From contig JAACJK010000224.1 in NCBI GenBank assembly GCA_013368325.1, positions 124,001 through 188,000 of the forward strand: a DNA stretch of 64,000 nucleotides, in the 5' to 3' direction. The DNA is from Ephemerocybe angulata. Lineage: Eukaryota; Basidiomycota; Agaricomycetes; Agaricales; Psathyrellaceae. Made by a program: the position numbers and the translations under genes. Below, piece after piece: positions 58,156 through 64,000 of this stretch. The notes beneath the pieces were generated by a model. That model ran no database searches. It saw nothing but the letters and a program-made list of their open reading frames with translations, and was not told the DNA's origin. Each line of letters begins with the position of its first letter. Position 1 is the stretch's first letter.

Positions 58156-60467
58156 CTTGTTGAAAGGCCAGAGAGCTGTGAAAATGCACTGAAGGTGAGA
58201 CAAAAAGCATTCGCCCTCTTATACCTCCCCACATCCGAAATTACAACGCCAGCACAAGATCCAGACCGCATGGTCGTGTCCTCGGGAGGACTGCTGGAGA
58301 GCCCGTAGTTACAGCAGCAACGAAAGCTAGACAAGCGGCTGAACACCAGATAGCGCCGAAACCGAGGGCTCAACTAGCGCGAGTCTCGCTCTGAATAACC
58401 CCAATGGGCGCTCCAAGAGTCACTTGTTCTCTGCATAAGTAAGCGCTTGCGGGTTCCGCGGATGCAACAGCCGCTACCCCGCAGTGTCCTACTGAATTGA
58501 AGCCAAAAAGTTGAGCGATTTCTCCTTCGGTCCGTCCCTAGGCGTCCTGGTGGCCAGCGAGTGGGATCATCGCCTGACCTCTGGTTGTTCTGGGGAGAAG
58601 AGAAATGAAGGTCGAGTAGTTGTTTTAGACAAACGCCATCCCACGCGACTGGCGTAGCAGGCTTTAGCATTAACGCAAGCCGACGGCACGAGCGTACGAC
58701 AAGGCTGCTTGACCCCAACTATGAATGTGGCAACATATCGTTGAAGCACAAAACAAGGAATTCCTCCATCCGTAGTCGCATGAATGTTTCATGCAGTTCT
58801 TCGGAATTTGAAGCCACCAGACACGGAGCAACGCGCCGATAACACACAGTCCTGGCCTGCCCTGGTGAGAGGTTATCATCGCACATGAAACGGACCGAGC
58901 GGGGGATTGCTTAGATTGCGACGGACCTTAGGACACCAACGACAGGAAGCCCAATCCGTGCGAGATCAACACACAGCCAACTGTTATTCCGAGCACGTCC
59001 CATCCTCGTATGAGTCTGACGAGGGACTACAGAGGCTTGAGTCCACCCCAGCCGCGGGGTAGAGGTTACGAGAGAGAGAGCCTGGTGCTCCACATTCGAT
59101 GATCCGGGTATGCAGCAGCGAAGCCTAGAGATCCATCCAGCCCATATACACGTGCAAGTCCACCCATATACAGGCTGAGAGCGCGAAGCTTCCTCGAAGC
59201 TCATGGGAGGAGGAACGAGAGAAGGGGACGCTTTGATCCTTCCCCAACGGGGCTGAAGCGGCCAAACAACGGCAACTTAGCGGGTGGCTCTTGATTTCTG
59301 AATGAATGAACTTGGCGACTTACCCCAGATTGCTGTAAGAATATCATGGTTCTCGTCCCCCTTCCGCTCACACTGTATCCAGAGTTGACCCGTAAGGAAC
59401 CTGCAAAGGTTAGCACGAGCTTAGACACTAACCAATCAGGTCTTGGACTCTTCATTCGCCATCCGGTTTGGAATACCAAGATTGTCTGATGACCAGAAAA
59501 AATTGCCAGGCCTTGACCAATCTGCACCTCTTCACACTTCACCGTGGACATAAGAGATACCGCACAAGGCCGATCCTCGCTCACCTGCTCCTCTCTGAGG
59601 ATCACACTTGGACGGTCGTACCGGATCATGCAAAGATCACATCGCCCATGGTTCCGCTCCAAGAGCCCAAGCAAGAGTGCAACTTGAGTGCATACTCGAC
59701 GATCTCCCCACCTGAGTCTAGCCAAGGGAGGATCCCAGAGGCAGCTTGAAACTCTCGCGCAGAATGGACGAGTATGCCTCATCCAGAAACGCAATACTAG
59801 TTCGCAAGTAAGCTCAGGCCCACATTCCTTAGCACGTCAAGGAAAGACTTACTCTCCCACCTCACAGAGCCCTTAGACTCATTCCCGAGGGCATTCAAAA
59901 AAGAGCACATGCAATAAGCCCATATTCAGATGATTAGCATTAGAACAATCAAGATACGTCGTAAAAAGAGAGAGGGAGAGGCAGACACGAAACAGCAAGA
60001 TCATAGGGGATAATCGACCCAACGGTCGGGGGTGATCGTAACGCGGCAAAAGGAGGACTCGAAGTCGTCGGAAGGAGGGAAGGGGCAATGGAGCCTCGTC
60101 GATGGATGGATATGTATGTATGGATGTGCTTGGTGGTGATAGGGTAGATCGTAAACTATAAAAATGTTGTCCTTGAGGTTAAAACGAGAAAGATATATGA
60201 ATCCCCGGTAGAAGTCGATCGTGGTGCATGCATCCGCCCCCAGTGGTGCAGAGACTATCCATACGTGAAAAAAAGAAAGGGGGCAAGTCCATGTAGTGAA
60301 AGAAGAATCGTTACCAGCGACGGAAACGTCAATCGGTACAAGTGGAAGATGGTTTTGCGAAATAGTAAGCGCACTAGAAGGGAAAACAAAATCGTCTAGG
60401 GAGGGTCGTAAGAAAAAGAAGTCACAGTGGTAATAGTATGGTAGTAGTGAGGGGCATCATTGTTCGT
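58156..60467. other. Gene-poor region between thaumatin-like and glucan synthase genes
   Basis: About 2.3 kb. The longest frame is 197 codons at 59201-59794 (-), which I do not recognise and which has no visible partner exons. Sequence from about 59880 to 60467 is probably the 3' UTR and downstream region of the glucan synthase gene. No repeats or transposon ends found. Confidence 0.4.
58217..58224 (-). promoter_or_regulatory. TATA-like box of the thaumatin-like gene
   Basis: TATAAGAG on the minus strand lies about 62-69 bases upstream of the ATG at 58155. Confidence 0.4.
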
Positions 60468-63400
60468 TTACAGGATGTCACAGATTGTGCAGGTGAAGTT
60501 CGTGTGGGCACGGAGAATGGGAGCTGGAAGTGAATCGCGTATTAGCACAGAACTGGGGCATCACGGGGAGCGGAACTTACGGATAGCAACGAGAGCGACA
60601 AAGAAGGTGATCACCGCAACATAGAACATACCATACTTGATGATCTAGAGGAAGGAAGTCAGGACACTTGACCAACACAGCGAAAGTGTGTAACTTACAA
60701 TCCATCGGCGCTGCCGCCTCTGCTTGAGAGAGTACAGCGGCGCACGAATCTGCTTCGAAGGTCGGAGCCAGACTATTAAGGAACGTAACATTAGCACGAG
60801 CAGAAGCAAAGGACCATAACAGATACTCACAAAGGATAGTCGCATGGAAGCGATCGAAGTACGGGATCAAGATGGGCGGGGTAAGCATGAACAGCAGGAA
60901 ATGGCCAAGGAGCAAGTCTCCGCTCCACAACGACAGCTCAACGATCTTGACGATGAACTCTCGTGCAGGCTGCGACATAACGTGAGTACCGAGGCCACGT
61001 CCGTACCATCGCCCAGTCCACCACGCCATGTTGCTCTCGTCGTGCTTGAACTCGCGAGAGAGGAACACCGAAATGAGGATCTTGTGGATCGCACGCTGGA
61101 TCGCGATGACAGTGATCAGCCCGAGGACAGCGTGTGCCGCATTCCAGTGCTCAAGGAACCACTAGACGTCACGACGTTAGCTCTAGAAGCGACTAGACCT
61201 AAGTTTATGAATGTTACTTACCAGGAACTCGAAGAAGCCAACCATCCCGACAACACCGAGCGCATGCGCGATGAAGGCCATAACGGATCCGAACTTCGAG
61301 TTGCTTGGGTGGAACACAGGTCCCAAGAACAGCGAGATCAGGAACTGCGTCAACAGGACGGCCGCGTTCCAGACAATGGGGCCGAGCGAGACGACGGCGA
61401 TACGGATGAGCGGGCTGGGCGGGTACTTGCCAGTCTCGGGGTCGGGGAATGACTTGACGAAGAGGTACGCGATGACAAAGAGGATCGCCATGCAGATGGG
61501 GAAGATGATCTCAGAGAAGATGACCGCGCGCCAGGTAGCACGAGGGACATCTCCAGACAACTTCTCCGACGGCTTGCCTAGACGTTTCTTCTTGTACCCC
61601 GTGATCATGGTACGCGAGAGGCGACAGTATCCGATCCATGAGTTTGAATGCGATTTGGAGTTGCCTCGGCACATCCATCGCAAGAACTCCCTATAGACAA
61701 AGAACTAGTCAGCACAATAACCTAACCTCAACCAGCAGAGCAACGCACCTATAATCGATGATGAAGTCGGAGAAAACGAATTGATGCGGGTTGAAGAGGA
61801 AGGGAGCAATGCACAACGCCAGAATGGAGATCCAGAAGTAGAGCAGGTATGGTGTCCAGAGCGTGAGCGTAACGTAGAGCAGCATGAGAAGGGTCCGCAT
61901 GCCAAGGTATATACTAGGGCCGGCGAAACGAGAGAATAAGATGTTGAAGTAGATGCGAGTCGTCGCGAATCCACGTCCCGTGGCGATGTAGCGAGCACCT
62001 CCGAACGTCAGATTGCTCAAGATCGAGTGGGTATAAATCTGGGTCGAGAAGACCTCGAACAAGGGTGAGAGAGAGCCGAATTGCTTCGCCAGTCGGAACA
62101 CGGCCTTCCATGTTCCACGTTCAACGAGTTCTAAAAGGTATGTCAGAGGGAGCGAGGAGGGAACGAGGACAAGAAACGAACCCTGCAAGAAGAGAGGCAA
62201 GAACGCGATCATGAACACCAAGAAGATACTGATGATACAACGGTTGATCCAGTCGAACACGGGGACCAAGTTGTAACATCCCGCCTGACCGCCCAGGTAC
62301 TGCCCAGTCTCGGTGTACTGGCAAATCCTGAGGGACGACTTCAACGTTCCCAAGAAGACCACTAGAAAACCAGTCAGCACAGACTACAGTAAACATCAAA
62401 CAAAAGAACGTACTCGTAAGAATGAACACCTGCACCGACAAGATAACGAGCATGTTGTTGATGTGGAATCCAGGATGACCATAGTAGAAAGTCAAGAATC
62501 GATCGATGGGGAGCTGCGTGCCAAGATAGTAGTACTCGCGACTGAGCATCTGTTCACCCATACCCGTTCCAATCTTCGTCTGGAAATTCAGAATCGTTCC
62601 AAACCCAAGATCACGACCCTTCCCGCACTGGTAGTACTCCGTGTGCTTGATCCTACCACCACGCCCGAACGCGTTCATCCCAGCGTAGATATCCTCGTTC
62701 AGATGCAAACCCTTCTGCGCCTTGGACACTCCTCCGCGCGTCGTCATGTACATCGCGTTGAGGAAATCCGGATGACCGTAATGCAGCTTTCCGCCAATCC
62801 ACGCCATCGAGCGCGCAGAGAGGGTACCGAACGTCTGTTCCTTGCCGGCAGCGAGATCACCCAGGATACCAATGTTCTCCGAGAAGATGTACTCGCGCGC
62901 ACCGACGATAGCAACGGGCGCGTTCTTGAAGTCGCGATGGCCCCATTGAGCGTAAGGACTCTGGCTCGACACCGAGTACTCCTCGAATTCAGCGAGAACG
63001 TTCCGGATCTTGAGACACTCCTCGAGATAGTTGTCCTGGTTGGCGTCGATAAGCTGGAGGTATTCACCACGATAGAAGATGATGGCGTGGTTCTGGTTGT
63101 CGGACTTTCCGTCTCCAAGAATGGGATTGCCGGGAAGCTCGATCCTGAACTTGGGTCGCCGACGCCCAGTCTCCGCGATGAACTCGCTGTGACCATCGAT
63201 GAGGGCGGAGAAGATGCGGGGATCTCCACCTTCCTTACGCGGGGGCTCTTCTTCCAGGTAGGCGATTTGTAGGTCGGGATAAGCTCGGAGAAGGAACTCG
63301 GCGTTCTCCTGCTCCTCCTTGTTGAACTTGGAGTAGCGCTGCATGGACACGACGAACTTGAACTTCCTCCTTGCCATCCTCTCCAACTCGCGCTCCAGCT

Positions 63401-64000
63401 TGTCGGTGTTGCCACCGAAGAGCTGCACGATCTCCGGGTTCTCCACACGGTAAAGCAGCTTGATGGCTTTGGCGTAGTTCATCATGCCAGACACCGTTCG
63501 GTACAAGGTTTGCGCACGAAGGGAAGCCCAAATACGAGTTCGTAGCGTGAATTCCGGCGACGAGTTCTTGAAACCGATGAAGTAGTAGGGGAGATCGTCC
63601 GTCTTCGACGCGCCCTTCTCCTCTTGCGCGAACGGATTGACGCCGTTGAACATCGCGCTCTCCTCCGCAAGGATTTTGGTGTCCTTCACGAAGTTCTCCC
63701 ATTCGATCGGGTGGAGCTGCTTCAGGTATTCCAGAAGAGTGACTCGTGTATTTTGATCTTCCTCGCGAATAATCTCCCGCAGTGATAGCAGAGTCTGAGG
63801 ATATATCGTCAGAACCCATATTCAAGAAACGAGAACGTAAGAGACGCACCTTCTCGCTGTAGTGTGGCGTCAGTACCGTGAACGTGGGCATAGCATCGAC
63901 AGGCAAAGGTTCGGGGATGGCCGTGGTAAGAGATTGAGCAAAGAATGAGATCCGGCGTTCCGCCTCACTTCCAGGAGGGAAGAATTCGCCTTTGAAGTTT
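60468..64000 (-). CDS. fks1: 1,3-beta-glucan synthase catalytic subunit (GT48), C-terminal part; 5' end outside window
   Basis: The plasma-membrane enzyme makes the main cell-wall glucan from UDP-glucose. The visible part opens (at the window edge) with [20 protein letters not shown], and [19 protein letters not shown] sequence follows at about 63850-63900. The cytoplasmic catalytic region contains [44 protein letters not shown]-like [48 protein letters not shown] and [18 protein letters not shown]. From about 62470 downward it is a series of membrane segments, starting [20 protein letters not shown]. The last exons give [19 protein letters not shown] and [17 protein letters not shown] with TAA at 60468. 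Several introns interrupt it. Target family of echinocandins. Its size cannot be judged because the gene leaves the window. Confidence 0.95.

Noticed and set aside
59201..59794. 197-codon minus-strand frame
   Set aside because: No resemblance, no partner exons and no promoter that I can see; length alone is not enough.
20332..61000. A cell-wall glucan gene cluster (GH16, thaumatin-like, glucan synthase)
   Set aside because: The three genes are up to 40 kb apart with unrelated genes between them; shared theme but no evidence of a functional cluster.
62313..63272. 319-codon plus-strand frame
   Set aside because: Antisense to the catalytic part of the glucan synthase; a long shadow frame caused by codon bias of a highly expressed gene.

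Overview
The window is nuclear DNA of a mushroom-forming basidiomycete (Agaricomycetes). The genes are intron-dense, with short GT-AG introns of about 50-70 nt. A Clp1-type clamp-cell regulator, fungal NACHT NTPases, a family 48 beta-1,3-glucan synthase, a family 16 glucanase, a thaumatin-like protein and a basidiomycete-type P450 all fit this lineage. I saw no rRNA, tRNA or CRISPR. The species cannot be named from what is here.

Layout. 0-22 kb holds mostly single-copy genes: the C-terminal part of MCM4 (+), a BTB/POZ protein (-), a small Stm1/HABP4-like RNA-binding protein (-), an OCRL/INPP5B-like inositol 5-phosphatase (+), cyclophilin-40 (-), a cytochrome P450 (+), a Clp1-like protein (-) and a GH16 glucanase (+). 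Two long gene-poor stretches lie at 13.8-16.1 and 17.0-20.3 kb. From 22.5 to 38.3 kb there are seven paralogues (A-G) of one F-box-like gene family, all with one intron at the same codon position. Two more (H, I) lie at 52.6-56.4 kb. Between the two blocks are a SAP-domain protein resembling NuSAP (-), protein-L-isoaspartate methyltransferase (-), two tandem NACHT NTPases (+) and a protein-kinase-like gene without the usual catalytic motifs (+). The window closes with a thaumatin-like protein (-) and the C-terminal part of beta-1,3-glucan synthase FKS (-, runs off the end).

The most informative part is the F-box array, a birth-and-death gene family caught in the act. Copy A is split by a 502-bp non-autonomous Helitron whose removal restores the reading frame exactly. 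Copy E carries a nonsense codon, two frameshifts and a 357-bp CACTG-ended MITE with a TCA target duplication. A 495-bp Harbinger-like MITE with perfect 61-bp inverted repeats and TAA duplications sits just downstream of E. Copy F is broken by one 7-bp tandem duplication. A 455-bp element with an 8-bp target duplication and six copies of a 14-15-nt motif lies between F and G. Copy D has gained an acidic tract of about 75 residues. B, C, D, G, H and I look intact. The adjoining NACHT pair is a second tandem duplication, bracketed by copies of a dispersed repeat.

How the genes fit together: FKS (synthesis), GH16 (remodelling) and the thaumatin-like protein (possible glucan binding) are all linked to cell-wall beta-glucan, but they are far apart and not an obvious cluster. 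The F-box and NACHT arrays are of the fast-evolving kind often linked to substrate recognition and non-self recognition in fungi; that role is inference here.
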